Assembly: GCF_036320965.1 (NCBI RefSeq)
Contig: NC_092264.1
Location: 16,470,775 to 16,534,774, forward strand
Source: Panulirus ornatus
Lineage: Eukaryota; Arthropoda; Malacostraca; Decapoda; Palinuridae
Direction: 5' to 3'
Length of the DNA: 64,000 bases
Program-made: the position numbers and the translations under genes
Notes under the pieces: generated by a model
Seen by the model: only the letters and a program-made list of their open reading frames with translations
What the model was told of the DNA's origin: nothing
The model's database searches: none
Shown here: piece by piece, positions 46,562 through 56,723 of the stretch
Numbering within the stretch: position 1 is the first letter of the stretch
Layout: every line of letters begins with the position of its first letter

Positions 46562-47910
46562 AATAATAGGGGAATAAGTCTATTAAGTAAACCATGAAAA
46601 TTGTATGCAAGAACATCAGCTGACAGAGTGATGGAAGTGAAGAGCAAAAGGGGTTTTAAAAGGGTAAGGGATGAGTGGATCAGATTTTTGTGAAAAAGAT
46701 GGCTATAGAAGAGTATTTAACAAAAGGTAAGAAATTGTATGCAGCTATTATGGATCTGGAGAAAGCGTATGACAGAGTTGAGGGAAATGCTTTGTAGAAT
46801 GTATTAAGGATGTATCATGTGGGAGGACAACTGTTGGATGGTATAAAATCTTAGTGTAGAGGAGCAAATGTGTGTGTAACAGTGGGTGAAGAGCTGAGTG
46901 AAAGTTTTGGGATACATGTAGGTGTGAGGCAGGGCTGTGTGATGTCACCATGGCTTTTCAGTATATATATATGTATGGATGGAGTGATAAGAGAGATGAA
47001 AGCAAAACTAGGGAAAAGGGGTGCAGAGATGGAGTGTGATGGTAGTGAACATGGGGGCTAGTGGCAAGCCTGTTTGTGGATGATACTGTGTTGTTTGTGG
47101 AGAGGGAAAAGGAGTTGCAGATGGTTGTGTGTCTTATGATGTGCGTAAGCATAGGCAACTGAAGGTAAATGCAAGTAAAAGTAAAGTCACGGTGTTTGAA
47201 AGCAGAGTGAAAATATGGATTTTGTAAAACCATATAGAGAAAGAAGGAAGTGCAGTAAATTATGCTGAGGATATGAGGAGAAGAAAGACTGGAAGAACTG
47301 AGGGAATTTAAGTATCTGGTAGCTGTCTTGGGAGAGTGTGGTGATATGGAAGGTGAGATAAGGGAGAGAGCAGTGCTAGGTAGAAAAGTCACTGGGTCCC
47401 TTAATAAAATAATGAAGGGTAGATATAGGTGTAAGTATGGAAGTGAAAAGAGGAATGAGAGACAGCATAGTCCTCCCTACCCTGACCTATGCAGCCAAAA
47501 CATGGACATGGAATAAGGCACACAGGTCAAGAATCCAAGGAGTGGAAATGAGCTATTTGAGAAGAGCATGTGATGAGACAAGATGGGATGAAAAAGAAAT
47601 GTAAGGGTGTATGAGAGAGTGGTATAGCAAGGAATGCAAAATGAGTGAATTGTGGAGTGGTAGAATGGTTGAAGCATAATACTTTGAGATGGTTTGGACA
47701 TGTGGGAAGAATGCAAAACTGGGAGTTTACAAGGAGAGTGTATGATAGTACAATTAAAGGGGTTTGTTATCAGTGGAAGACCACCTGTGATATGGGCAAA
47801 TAGGGTGGAGGAATACTGAAGGGAGAGAAATAAAGGAAGAATGAGTGGAATGGTGTCTGTGAGGAAGGCATGTAAGGACAGGGATAAGTGGAGACTCTTT
47901 TGCCTCTCTT
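46562..47910 (+). pseudogene. Family B: remnant of a second, older RTE-type reverse transcriptase
   Basis: With frame changes the segment gives [19 protein letters not shown] (motif A, about 46732-46790), [14 protein letters not shown] (motif B, about 46921-46965), SLFVDDTVLFVERE (motif C with FVDD, about 47068-47105), then LRWFGHVGRM and a terminal VRKACKD (about 47860-47880). The order equals family A but the protein is clearly diverged, so this is a separate RTE lineage. Stops and frameshifts are numerous. The same remnant occurs at 60058-61395. Confidence 0.8.
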
Positions 47911-48699
47911 GATGGGAGTTCCTGGAGGGAATGGGCATCATAGGTACAGAAAGAGGTACATAATACCTCATTACATTTTGTCTGTTGATCACAAATGTTG
48001 CAATATGTCAATAATGACTCCATCAACACATACTCCATCAGTATATTCTCTTTTTCAGTGTTTAACTGTATGTCTGCTCTATAGATATACGCCAGAAGCA
48101 ACTGAAGATGACTGTATTACATATATCAATAGTATTGTATTTCACACAACAGTACATCTGTTTTCAAATATTCCTAAATAGAACAACTGAAGTACAATTG
48201 ATGTTAAGCTCATTTAAGAATGGCATATAATGATTCATGGTATCATGAAAATAATCATTAACACATTCCTAGATTATTTACCAAACATCCATATACACCC
48301 AAATAATATAATATCGAAAAATACTCCAACTCATTTCCAAGAAAAACTACAGCTGAAAATAAATACGTATTGTTAAGATGGGGAATACTACTGTCTTCCG
48401 GTCTACTGCAGGTAAACTGCTAAAAATGACACGAGAAATATTTACAATATTATCCATAGCCCAGATCTGTTGGTATCCTGTTAAGCTGCACGGAATAGGA
48501 ACCATTTGTAAATTCTACATGTAAACATCTCTAACAGCAGTGGTCCTTATTCTGGGATGATGATTCACTCTCAGGAAGACTTACTCCTCCCAATATAACT
48601 TAATACGGTAATGTTTCCCTTTGCAGATACATTTATGTCTAATAAACTGACATCATCCACACAAGGACAGTGTCTTTCCTACACCTCTATTTAACAAAG

Positions 48700-48700
<1 letters not shown>
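47911..48700. other. Anonymous DNA inside the duplicated block
   Basis: About 790 bases of unique-looking DNA without a gene, repeated at 61396-62201. Confidence 0.6.

Positions 48701-48701
<1 letters not shown>

Positions 48702-48753
<52 letters not shown>
48702..48753. repeat. (AT)n array
   Basis: About 52 bases, located before the tail of a minus-strand LINE. The equivalent array in the second copy (62202-62275) is interrupted by stray T and C bases. Confidence 0.95.
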
Positions 48754-48758
<5 letters not shown>

Positions 48759-49362
48759 TTTGTTTTTTTTTGTCGGTCTCCCGCGTTTGCAAGGTAGCGC
48801 AAGGAAACAGACGAAAGAAATGGCCCAACCCACCCCCATACACATGTATATACATACGTCCACACACGCAAATATACATACCAACACAGCTTTCCATGGT
48901 TTACCCCAGACGCTTCACATGCCTTGATTCAATCCACTGACAGCACGTCAACCCCGGTATACCACATCGCTCCAATTCACTCTATTCCTTGCCCTCCTTT
49001 CACCCTCCTGCATGTTCAGGCCCCGATCACACAATATCTTTTTCACTCCATCTTTCCACCTCCAATTTGGTCTCCCTCTTCTCCTCGTTCCCTCCACCTC
49101 CGACACATATATTCTCTTGGTCAATCTTTCCTCACTCATTCTCTCCATGTGCCCGAACCATTTCAAAACACCCTCTTCTGCTCTCTCAACCACGCTCTTT
49201 TTATTTCCACACATCTCTCTTACCCTTACGTTACTTACTCGATCAAACCACCTCACACCACATATTGTCCTCAAACATCTCATTTCCAGCACATCCATCC
49301 TCCTGCGCACAACTCTATCCATAGCCCACGTCTCGCAACCATACAACATTGTTGGAACCACT
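48754..49362 (-). mobile_element. Family A LINE, minus-strand 3' end
   Basis: The minus strand runs from [18 protein letters not shown] (about 49361) to the TGA, the short 3' UTR and the terminus GCGCTACCTTGCAAACGCGG. The left LINE boundary is a direct fusion to a plus-strand LINE piece at 49363. Confidence 0.9.
48948..49361 (-). pseudogene. Family A RT C-terminal fragment, 137 codons
   Basis: It begins at [20 protein letters not shown] and runs to VVYRG-stop. Everything upstream is replaced by an opposite-strand LINE segment. Confidence 0.85.
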
Positions 49363-49963
49363 ATGTACAGAGCAACAGATTGGGGAAGAGCAGAGTGGTT
49401 TCAGAAATGGTAGAGGATGTGTGGATCAGGTGTTTGCTTTGAAGAATGTATGTGAGAAATACTTAGAAAAGCAAATGGATTTGTATGTAGCATTTATGGA
49501 TCTGGAGAAGGCATATGATAGAGTTGATAGAGATGCTCTGTGGAAGGTATTAAGAATATATGGTGTGGGAGGCAAGTTGTTAGAAGCAGTGAAAAGTTTT
49601 TATCGAGGATGTAAGGCATGTGTACGTGTAGGAAGAGAGGAAAGTGATTGGTTCTCAGTGAATGTAGGGTTGCGGCAGGGGTGTGTGATGTCTCCATGGT
49701 TGTTTAATTTGTTTATGGATGGGGTTGTTAGGGAGGTGAATGCAAGAGTTTTGGAAAGAGGGGCAAGTATGAAGTCTGTTGGGGATGAGAGAGCTTGGGA
49801 AGTGAGTCAGTTGTTGTTCGCTGATGATACAGCGCTGGTGGCTGATTCATGTGAGAAACTGCAGAAGCTGGTGACTGAGTTTGGTAAAGTGTGTGAAAGA
49901 AGAAAGTTAAGAGTAAATGTGAATAAGAGCAAGGTTATTAGGTACAGTAGGGTTGAGGGTTAA
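49349..49963 (+). pseudogene. Family A RT core, 204 codons
   Basis: Motif A ([15 protein letters not shown]), motif B ([13 protein letters not shown]) and motif C ([11 protein letters not shown]) are all intact. The frame ends at a TAA created in SRVEGQ (GGTCAA to GGTTAA, about 49961). The first residues (MLEPL) come from the inverted neighbour. Confidence 0.85.
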
Positions 49964-50148
49964 GTCAATTGGGAGGTGAGTTTGAATGGAGAAAAACTGG
50001 AGGAAGTGAAGTGTTTTAGATATCTGGGAGTGGATCTGGCAGCGGATGGAACCATGGAAGCGGAAGTGGATCATAGGGTGGGGGAGGGGGCGAAAATTCT
50101 GGGAGCCTTGAAGAATGTGTGGAAGTCGAGAACATTATCTCGGAAAGC
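49363..50148 (+). mobile_element. Family A LINE, internal plus-strand segment
   Basis: The segment starts at TGTACAGAGCAACAGATTGG (TEQQIGEEQSGF), fused to the inverted copy at 49362. It ends inside LSRKA at 50148, where a minus-strand short element begins. It has no natural LINE end on either side. Confidence 0.9.
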
Positions 50149-50291
50149 CCCCTTCTCTGTTCCTTCTTTTGGAAAATTAAAAAAAATTGAGAGGGGAGGA
50201 TTTCCAGCCCCCCGCTCCCTCCCCTTTTAGTCGCCTTCTACGACACGCAGGGAATACGTGGGAAGTATTCTTTCTCCCCTATCCCCAGGGA
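50149..50291 (-). mobile_element. LINE head-and-tail short element, copy C (3'-truncated)
   Basis: The minus strand reads CCCTGGGGATAGGGGAGAAA, CTTCCCACGTATTCCCTGCG, GGCGACTAAAAGGGGAGGG and TTTTCCAAAAGAAGGAACAG, then is cut by fusion to the plus-strand LINE at 50148. Confidence 0.82.
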
Positions 50292-50294
50292 ATA

Positions 50295-50383
<89 letters not shown>
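50292..50383. repeat. (AT)n followed by a long T-run
   Basis: (AT)n at 50292-50317, then about 66 T bases, the poly-A tail of the minus-strand LINE that follows. Confidence 0.95.
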
Positions 50384-50386
<3 letters not shown>

Positions 50387-51649
50387 CTTTGTCGCTGTCT
50401 CCCGCGTTTGCGAGGTAGCGCAAGGAAACAGACGAAAGAAATGGCCCAACCCCCCCCCCCCCATACACATGTACATACACACGTCCACACACGCAAATAT
50501 ACATACCTACACAGCTTTCCATGGTTTACCCCAGACGCTTCACATGCCTTGATTCAATCCACTGACAGCACGTCAACCCCTGTATACCACATCGCTCCAA
50601 TTCACTCTATTCCTTGCCCTCCTTTCACCCTCCTGCATGTTCAGGCCCCGATCACACAAAATCTTTTTCACTCCATCTTTCCACCTCCAATTTGGTCTCC
50701 CTCTTCTCCTCGTTCCCTCCACCTCCGACACATATATCCTCTTGGTCAATCTTTCCTCACTCATTCTCTCCATGTGCCCAAACCATTTCAAAACACCCTC
50801 TTCTGCTCTCTCAACCACGCTCTTTTTATTTCCACACATCTCTCTTACCCTTACGTTACTTACTCGATCAAACCACCTCACACCACACATTGTCCTCAAA
50901 CATCTCATTTCCAGCACATCCATCCTCCTGCGCACAACTCTATCCATAGCCCACGCCTCGCAACCATACAACATTGTTGGAACCACTATTCCTTCAAACA
51001 TACCCATTTTTGCTTTCCGAGATAATGTTCTCGACTTCCACACATTCTTCAAGGCTCCCAGAATTTTCGCCCCCTCCCCCACCCTATGATCCACTTCCGC
51101 TTCCATGGTTCCATCCGCTGCCAGATCCACTCCCAGATATCTAAAACACTTCACTTCCTCCAGTTTTTCTCCATTCAAACTCACCTCCCAATTGACTTGA
51201 CCCTCAACCCTACTGTACCTAATAACCTTGCTCTTATTCACATTTACTCTTAACTTTCTTCTTCCACACACTTTACCAAACTCAGTCACCAGCTTCTGCA
51301 GTTTCTCACATGAATCAGCCACCAGCGCTGTATCATCAGCGAACAACAACTGACTCACTTCCCAAGCTCTCTCATCCCCAACAGACTTCATACTTGCCCC
51401 TCTTTCCAAAACTCTTGCATTTACCTCCCTAACAACCCCATCCATAAACAAATTAAACAACCATGGAGACATCACACACCCCTGCCGCAAACCTACATTC
51501 ACTGAGAACCAATCACTTTCCTCTCTTCCTACACGTACACATGCTTTACATCCTCGATAAAAACTTTTCACTGCTTCTAACAACTTGCCTCCCACACCAT
51601 ATATTCTTAATACCTTCCACAGAGCATCTCTATCAACTCTATCATATGC

Positions 51650-51652
<3 letters not shown>
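50384..51652 (-). mobile_element. Family A LINE, 5'-truncated young minus-strand copy
   Basis: On the minus strand it begins at AAGGCATATGATAGAG (KAYDRVDRD), cut at (AT)n, and runs uninterrupted to the TGA, the short 3' UTR and the poly-A tail. Confidence 0.93.
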
Positions 51653-51722
<70 letters not shown>

Positions 51723-51826
51723 TGCTTTGTTGCTGTCTCCCGCATTTGCGAGGTAGCGCAAGGAAACAGACGAAAGAAATGGCCCAACCCACCCCCATAC
51801 ACATGTATATACATACGTCCACACAC
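50573..51826 (-). CDS. Family A reverse transcriptase, truncated; N-terminus is a readthrough chimera
   Basis: A 417-codon frame. Only the part from [18 protein letters not shown] (about 51652 downward) is LINE protein. The first 58 or so residues are the 3' UTR of the neighbouring LINE plus the AT array (YIYIYI). Motif [12 protein letters not shown] and the C-terminal region are intact. The first motif A Asp is missing. Confidence 0.82.
51653..51719. repeat. (AT)n array
   Basis: About 67 bases separating two minus-strand LINE copies arranged head to tail. Confidence 0.95.
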
Positions 51827-52977
51827 GCAAAATATACATACCTACACAGCTTTCCATGGTTTACCCCAGACGCTTCACATGCCCTTGATTCAATCCACTG
51901 ACAGCACGTCAACCCCGGTATACCACATCGCTCCAATTCACTCTATTCCTTGCCCTCCTTTCACCCTCCTGCATGTTCAGGCCCCGATCACACAAAATCT
52001 TTTTCACTCCATCTTTCCACCTCCAATTTGGTCTCCCTCTTCTCCTTGCTCCCTCCACCTCCGACACATATGTCCTCTTGGTCAATCTTTCCTCACTCAT
52101 CCTCTCCATGTGCCCAAACCACTTCAAAACACCCTCTTTCTGCTCTCTCAACCACGCTCTTTTTATTTCCACACATCTCTCTTACCCTTACGTTACTCAC
52201 TCGATCAAACCACCTCACACCACACATTGTCCTCAAACATCTCATTTCCAGCACATCCATCCTCCTGCGCACAACTCTATCCATAGCCCACGCCTCGCAA
52301 CCATACAACATTGTTGGAACCACTATTCCTTCAAACATACCCATTTTTGCTTTCCGAGATAATGTTCTCGACTTCCACACATTCTTCAAGGCCCCCAGAA
52401 TTTTCGCCCCCTACCCCACCCTATGATCCACTTCCGCTTCCATGGTTCCATCCGCTGCCAGATCCACTCCCAGATATCTAAAACACTTCACTTCCTCCAG
52501 TTTTTCTCCATTCAAACTCACCTCCCAATTGACTTGACCCTCAACCCTACTGTACCTAATAACCTTGCTCTTATTCACATTTACTCTTAACTTTCTTCTT
52601 CCACACACTTTACCAAACTCAGTCACCAGCTTCTGCAGTTTCTCACATGAATCAGCCACCAGCGCTGTATCATCAGCGAACAACAACTGACTCACTTCCC
52701 AAGCTCTCTCATCCCCAACAGACTTCATACTTGCCCCTCTTTCCAAAACTCTTGCATTTACCTCCCTAACAACCCCATCCATAAACAAATTAAACAACCA
52801 TGGAGACATCACACACCCCTGCCGCAAACCTACATTCACTGAGAACCAATCACTTTCCTCTCTTCCTACACGTACACATGCCTTACATCCTCGATAAAAA
52901 CTTTTCACTGCTTCTAACAACTTTCCTCCCACACCATATATTCTTAATACCTTCCACAGAGCATCTCTATCAACTCT

Positions 52978-52984
<7 letters not shown>
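51720..52984 (-). mobile_element. Family A LINE, second 5'-truncated young minus-strand copy
   Basis: The copy begins at the ATGATAGAGTTGATAGAG equivalent of DRVDRDALW, 12-18 bases from the truncation point of the preceding copy, and ends in the short 3' UTR and GCAACAAAGCAAAAA. Small indels near 52138 and 51885 break the C-terminal frame. Confidence 0.92.
51909..52389 (-). pseudogene. Family A C-terminal region, two frames
   Basis: Frames 52093-52389 and 51909-52172 overlap out of phase. The first has [20 protein letters not shown] and [16 protein letters not shown]. The second has [20 protein letters not shown] and [18 protein letters not shown]. An inserted T near 52138 (CCCTCTTTCTGC) explains the shift. 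Confidence 0.8.

Positions 52985-53034
<50 letters not shown>
52980..53034. repeat. (AT)n array
   Basis: About 55 bases at the truncated 5' end of the minus-strand LINE. Confidence 0.95.
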
Positions 53035-53037
<3 letters not shown>

Positions 53038-53165
53038 TTGTTTCATACTATTGGCCATTTCCGGCATTAGCGAGGTAGCGTTAAAAACAAGAGGACTGAG
53101 CCTTTGAGAGAATATCCTCACCTGGCCCCTTTCTCTGTTCTTTCTTTTTGGGGAAAAAAAAAGAA
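53035..53165 (-). mobile_element. LINE head-and-tail short element, copy D (3' half)
   Basis: The minus strand reads AAAGAACAGAGAAAGGGGCC, AGGTGAGGATATTCTCTCA, GGCTCAGTCCTCTTG and CGCTACCTCGCTAATGCCGG, then AATGGCCAATAGTATGAAAC before (AT)n. It lacks the LINE-like head. Confidence 0.75.
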
Positions 53166-53485
53166 AGAAAAGGAAACAGACGAAAGAATGGCCCAACCCA
53201 CCCACATACACATGCATATACATAAACGCCCACAAACGCTCATACATACCTATACATTTCAATGTATACACATACATATACATATATACACATGTACATA
53301 TTCATACTTGCTACCTTCATCCATTCCCGTCGCCATCCCGCCACACATGAAACAGCACCCCCTCCCCCGCACACACGAGGTAGCGCTAGGAAAAGACGAC
53401 AAAGGCCACATTCGTTCACACTCAGTCTCTAGCCAGCTGTCATGTGCAATGCACCGAAACCACAACTCTCTTTCCACATCCAGGC
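53166..53485 (-). mobile_element. Family A LINE long 3' UTR fragment
   Basis: The minus strand reads GGCCTGGATGTGGAAAGAGA, GTGTGAACGAATGTGGCC, CTAGCGCTACCTCGTGTG, the GTATATATGTATATGTATG block and TGGGCCATTCTTTCGTCTG. It is cut before the very terminus. Confidence 0.8.
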
Positions 53486-54340
53486 CATCACCCACGTTTG
53501 TGAGGTAGCACGAGGAAACAGACAAGGGATGGCCCAACCCACCCACATACACATGTATATACATAAACACCCTCACACGCACATATACATACATATACAT
53601 TTCAACGTATACATACATATGCACAAATAGACATACATATATACACATGTACATATCCATACTTGGTGCCTTCATCCATTCCCATTACCACCCCACCACA
53701 CACGAAATAGCATCCCCCCCTCCATCGAGACAGTGCCAGGAACAGACAAAAAGGCCACATTCGTTCACACTCAGTCTCTAGCTGTCTTGTGTAATGCACC
53801 GAAACCACAGCTCCCTTTCTACATCCAGGCCCCACAGACCTTTCCATGGTTTCCCCCAGATGTATCACATGCCTTGGTTCAATCCATCGACAGCACAGCG
53901 ACCCTGGTATACCACATTGTTCCAATTCACTCCATTCCTTGCACGCCTTTCACTCTCCCGTATGTTTAGGCCCTGATCACTCAAAATCTTTTTCACTCCT
54001 TCCTTCCACCTCCAATTTGGTCTCCCACTTCTTCTTCCCTCTACCTCTGACACATATATCCTCTTGGTCAATCTTTCCTCACTCATTCTCTCCAAGTGTC
54101 CAAACCATTTCAACACACCCTCTTCTGCTCTCTCAACCACACTTTTTTATTACCACACATCTCTCTTACCCTTTCATTACTTATTCGATCATACCACCTC
54201 ACACCACATATTGTCCTCAAACATTTCATTTGCAACACATTCACCCTCCTATGCACAACCCTATCTAGAGCCCATACCTCACAACCACATAACATTATTG
54301 GAATTACTATTCCTTCAAACATACCCATTTTTGCTCTCCT
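53486..54340 (-). mobile_element. Family A LINE, old minus-strand copy
   Basis: The minus strand runs from [22 protein letters not shown] sequence (about 54335) through [37 protein letters not shown] and [16 protein letters not shown] to the extended C-terminus (YQGRCAVDGLNQGM, with CGC rather than TGA) and a long 3' UTR. A frame break lies near 54147 (ACTTTTTTATTACC). Confidence 0.85.
53865..54140 (-). pseudogene. Family A C-terminal fragment with ancestral extended end
   Basis: A 91-codon frame: [20 protein letters not shown] to LNQGM-stop. It shows the C-terminal extension lost in young copies. Confidence 0.8.
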
Positions 54341-55041
54341 AGATGTGTGGAAATAAAAAGAGTGTGGTTGAGAAAGCAGAAGAGGGTGCATTGAAATGGT
54401 TTGGACATATGGAGAGAATGAGAGGAAAGATTGACACAGGATATATTTTTCAGAGGCGGAGTTTTCAAGGAGAAGTGGGAAACCAAATTGGAGGTGGAAG
54501 GATGGAGTGAAAAAGACTTTGAGCGATTGGGGCCTGAACATGCAGGAGGGTGAAAGGTGTGCTGGGAATAGAGTGAATTGGGATGATGTGGTATACCGGG
54601 GTCGACGCACTGTCAATGGATTGAACCAGGGCATGTGAAGTGTCTTGGGTAAACCATGGAAAGTTTTGTGGGGCCTGGATGTGGAAAGGGAGCAGTGGTT
54701 TCGGTGCATTACACATGACATCTAGAGACTAAGTGTGAACGAATATGGCCTTTGTTGTCTATTCCTAGAGCTACCTCGTGCTTGTGCAGGGGGAGGGGGT
54801 GCCATTTCATGTGTGGCGGGATGGCGGCGGCAATGGATGGAAGCAGCCTATATGAATATGTACATGTGTATATATGTATGTGTCTGCGTATATATATGTA
54901 TGTATACGTTGAAATGTATAGGTATGTATATGTGCGTGTGTGGACGTGTATGTATATACATATGTATGTGGGTGGGTTGGGCCATTCTTTCGTCTGTTTC
55001 CTTGCGCTACCTCACTAACGTGGGAGACAGCGACAAAGTAT

Positions 55042-55046
<5 letters not shown>
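54341..55046 (+). mobile_element. Family A LINE, old plus-strand 3' end, inverted partner
   Basis: The copy starts at GATGTGTGGAAATAAAAAG and runs through the C-terminal region (frame-broken), CGACGCACTGTCAATGG (no TGA), the long 3' UTR and GCGACAAAGTATAATA, then (AT)n. It is the reverse complement of much of 53486-54168, giving a large fold-back. Confidence 0.85.

Positions 55047-55103
<57 letters not shown>
55047..55103. repeat. (AT)n array
   Basis: About 57 bases, the tail of the preceding LINE. A 5'-truncated short element begins directly after it. Confidence 0.95.
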
Positions 55104-55105
<2 letters not shown>

Positions 55106-55253
55106 GAGTGGGGAACTGGAAATCCTTGACTCTCGTTTTTAATTTTCCAAAAGAAGGAACAGAGAAAGGGGCCAAGTGAGGATATTCCTTCTAAGGCTCA
55201 GTTCTCTGTTCTTGACGCTACCTTGCTAACACGGGAAATGGCGAATATGTATG

Positions 55254-55256
<3 letters not shown>
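55104..55256 (+). mobile_element. LINE head-and-tail short element, copy E (5'-truncated)
   Basis: The copy begins at GGGAGTGGGGAACTGGAAAT, has TTTTCCAAAAGAAGGAACAG, GGCCAAGTGAGGATATTCC, GGCTCAGTTCTCTGTTCTTG and GCTACCTTGCTAACACGGGA, then AATGGCGAATATGTATGG before (AT)n. Confidence 0.82.

Positions 55257-55330
<74 letters not shown>
55257..55330. repeat. (AT)n array
   Basis: About 74 bases between copy E of the short element and the truncated LINE that starts at AACTGGAGGAAGTG. Confidence 0.95.
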
Positions 55331-55335
<5 letters not shown>

Positions 55336-56117
55336 GAGGAAGTGAAGTGTTTTAGATATCTGGGAGTGGATCTGGCAGCGGATGGAACCATGGAAGTGGA
55401 AGTGGATCATAGGGTGGGGGAGGGGGCGAAAATTCTGGGAGCCTTGAAGAATGTGTGGAAGTCGAGAACATTATCTCGGAAAGCAAAAATGGGTATGTTT
55501 GAAGGAATAGTGGTTCCAACAATGTTGTATGGCTGCGAGACGTGGGCTATGGATAGAGTTGTGCGCAGGAGGATGGATGTGCTGGAAATGAGATGTTTGA
55601 GGACAATATGTGGTGTGAGGTGGTTTGATCGAGTAAGTAACGTAAGGGTAAGAGAGATGTGTGGAAATAAAAAGAGCGTGGTTGAGAGAGCAGAAGAGGG
55701 TGTTTTGAAATGGTTCGGGCACATGGAGAGAATGTGTGAGGAAAGATTGACCAAGAGAATATATGTGTCGGAGGTGGAGGGAACGAGGAGAAGAGGGAGA
55801 CCAAATTGGAGGTGGAAAGATGGAGTGAAAAAGATTTTGTGTGATCGGGGCCTGAACATGCAGGAGGGTGAAAGGAGGGCAAGGAACAGAGTGAATTGGA
55901 GCGATGTGGTATACCGGGGTTGACGTGCTGTCAGTGGATTGAATCAAGGCATGTGAAGCGTCTGGGGTAAACCATGGAAAGCTGTGTAGGTATGTATATT
56001 TGCGTGTGTGGACGTATGTATATACATGTGTATGGGGGTGGGTTGGGCAATTTCTTTCGTCTGTTTCCTTGCGCTACCTCGCAAACGCAGGAGACAGCGA
56101 CAAAGAAAAAAAAAAAA
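55331..56117 (+). mobile_element. Family A LINE, 5'-truncated young copy
   Basis: The copy starts at AACTGGAGGAAGTGAAGTG immediately after (AT)n and ends with TGA, the short 3' UTR and an A-run (about 56104-56117). Confidence 0.92.
55342..55923 (+). CDS. Family A RT C-terminal region, 193 codons
   Basis: Open from [20 protein letters not shown] through [38 protein letters not shown] and [14 protein letters not shown] to VVYRG-stop. It has no catalytic motifs. The variants CETWAMD and the TGTGTGAGG change (MCEER) are shared in part with the copy at 48.9 kb. Confidence 0.82.
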   Translation: MKCFRYLGVDLAADGTMEVEVDHRVGEGAKILGALKNVWKSRTLSRKAKMGMFEGIVVPTMLYGCETWAMDRVVRRRMDVLEMRCLRTICGVRWFDRVSNVRVREMCGNKKSVVERAEEGVLKWFGHMERMCEERLTKRIYVSEVEGTRRRGRPNWRWKDGVKKILCDRGLNMQEGERRARNRVNWSDVVYRG

Positions 56118-56544
56118 TATATATATATTCAGCAACCCGGAATTATTCCCTGAAACAACGCTTGGAGGGAGGCAGAAGTGATATTGTGACAGTGATTGTG
56201 TCAGCGTCGCGTCGCCTCGCCGCAGTGTATCGAGACAGACTTCCCCAGAACTTTTTAAAGGGGAAGTAAATGTTTACAGTTGTGTTACTGGAGTGATAGT
56301 TTTCATGCATGGTGTTTTGACAAGAAAATAGTGAAGTTGGAGAAAAATGTAGCTTAGACATTGAAGCTTATTGATTCAGTGGTGAAATTGATGAGAACTG
56401 CTATTGACGTTTGTGTGAATAAATTGTACATTTCCTTTTCCATAGCCAGAGGTTGAACCATTATGTGACGTTCATTTTTTCATTCATTTCAAGCTAAAAG
56501 TTTGTTTTCTAAATTGTTTCTTACATTTTTCATATGTATATATA

Positions 56545-56583
<39 letters not shown>

Positions 56584-56599
56584 GTGTTTATATATGTAT
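56118..56599. other. Unique spacer with a CpG-rich stretch and (TG)n
   Basis: About 480 bases. Positions 56190-56250 are locally CpG-rich (GTCAGCGTCGCGTCGCCTCG, CCGCAGTGTATCGAGACAG), which is unusual here and resembles a 5' exon or promoter, but no start codon in good context or known protein follows. A (TG)n tract lies at about 56548-56580, just before the full-length LINE. Confidence 0.45.
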
Positions 56600-56601
56600 A
56601 T

Positions 56602-56723
56602 TATCCCTGGGGATAGGGGTGAAAGAATACTTCCCACGTATTCCTCGCGTGTCGTAGAAAGCGACTAGAGGGGACGGGAGCGGGGGGCCGGAAATCCTCC
56701 CCTCCTTGTATTAACTTTCTAAA
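56602..56723 (+). promoter_or_regulatory. 5' UTR / presumed internal promoter region of the LINE
   Basis: The 5' end of the full-length copy. The first 100 or so bases are shared with the head-and-tail short elements and with the 5' end of the minus-strand copy (34330-34456), which defines them as a mobile module. Promoter activity is inferred from what LINE 5' ends normally do. I recognise no specific motif. Confidence 0.5.

Larger units (their letters stand above)
52411..53283 (-). pseudogene. Family A RT frame, chimeric N-terminus
   Basis: A 290-codon frame. The N-terminal portion derives from a LINE 3' UTR, a short element and an AT array. LINE protein starts at [20 protein letters not shown] and includes motif B, FADD and [19 protein letters not shown]. 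It stops at GVGYRG-equivalent DHRVG because the GGGGGAGGGGGC tract has been changed near 52411. Confidence 0.78.

Noticed and set aside
50318..50383. T-runs (for example 35399-35428 and 50318-50383) as transcription terminators.
   Set aside because: Each is the poly-A tail of a minus-strand LINE, directly next to its terminal CTTTGTCGCTGTCTCCCGCG sequence.
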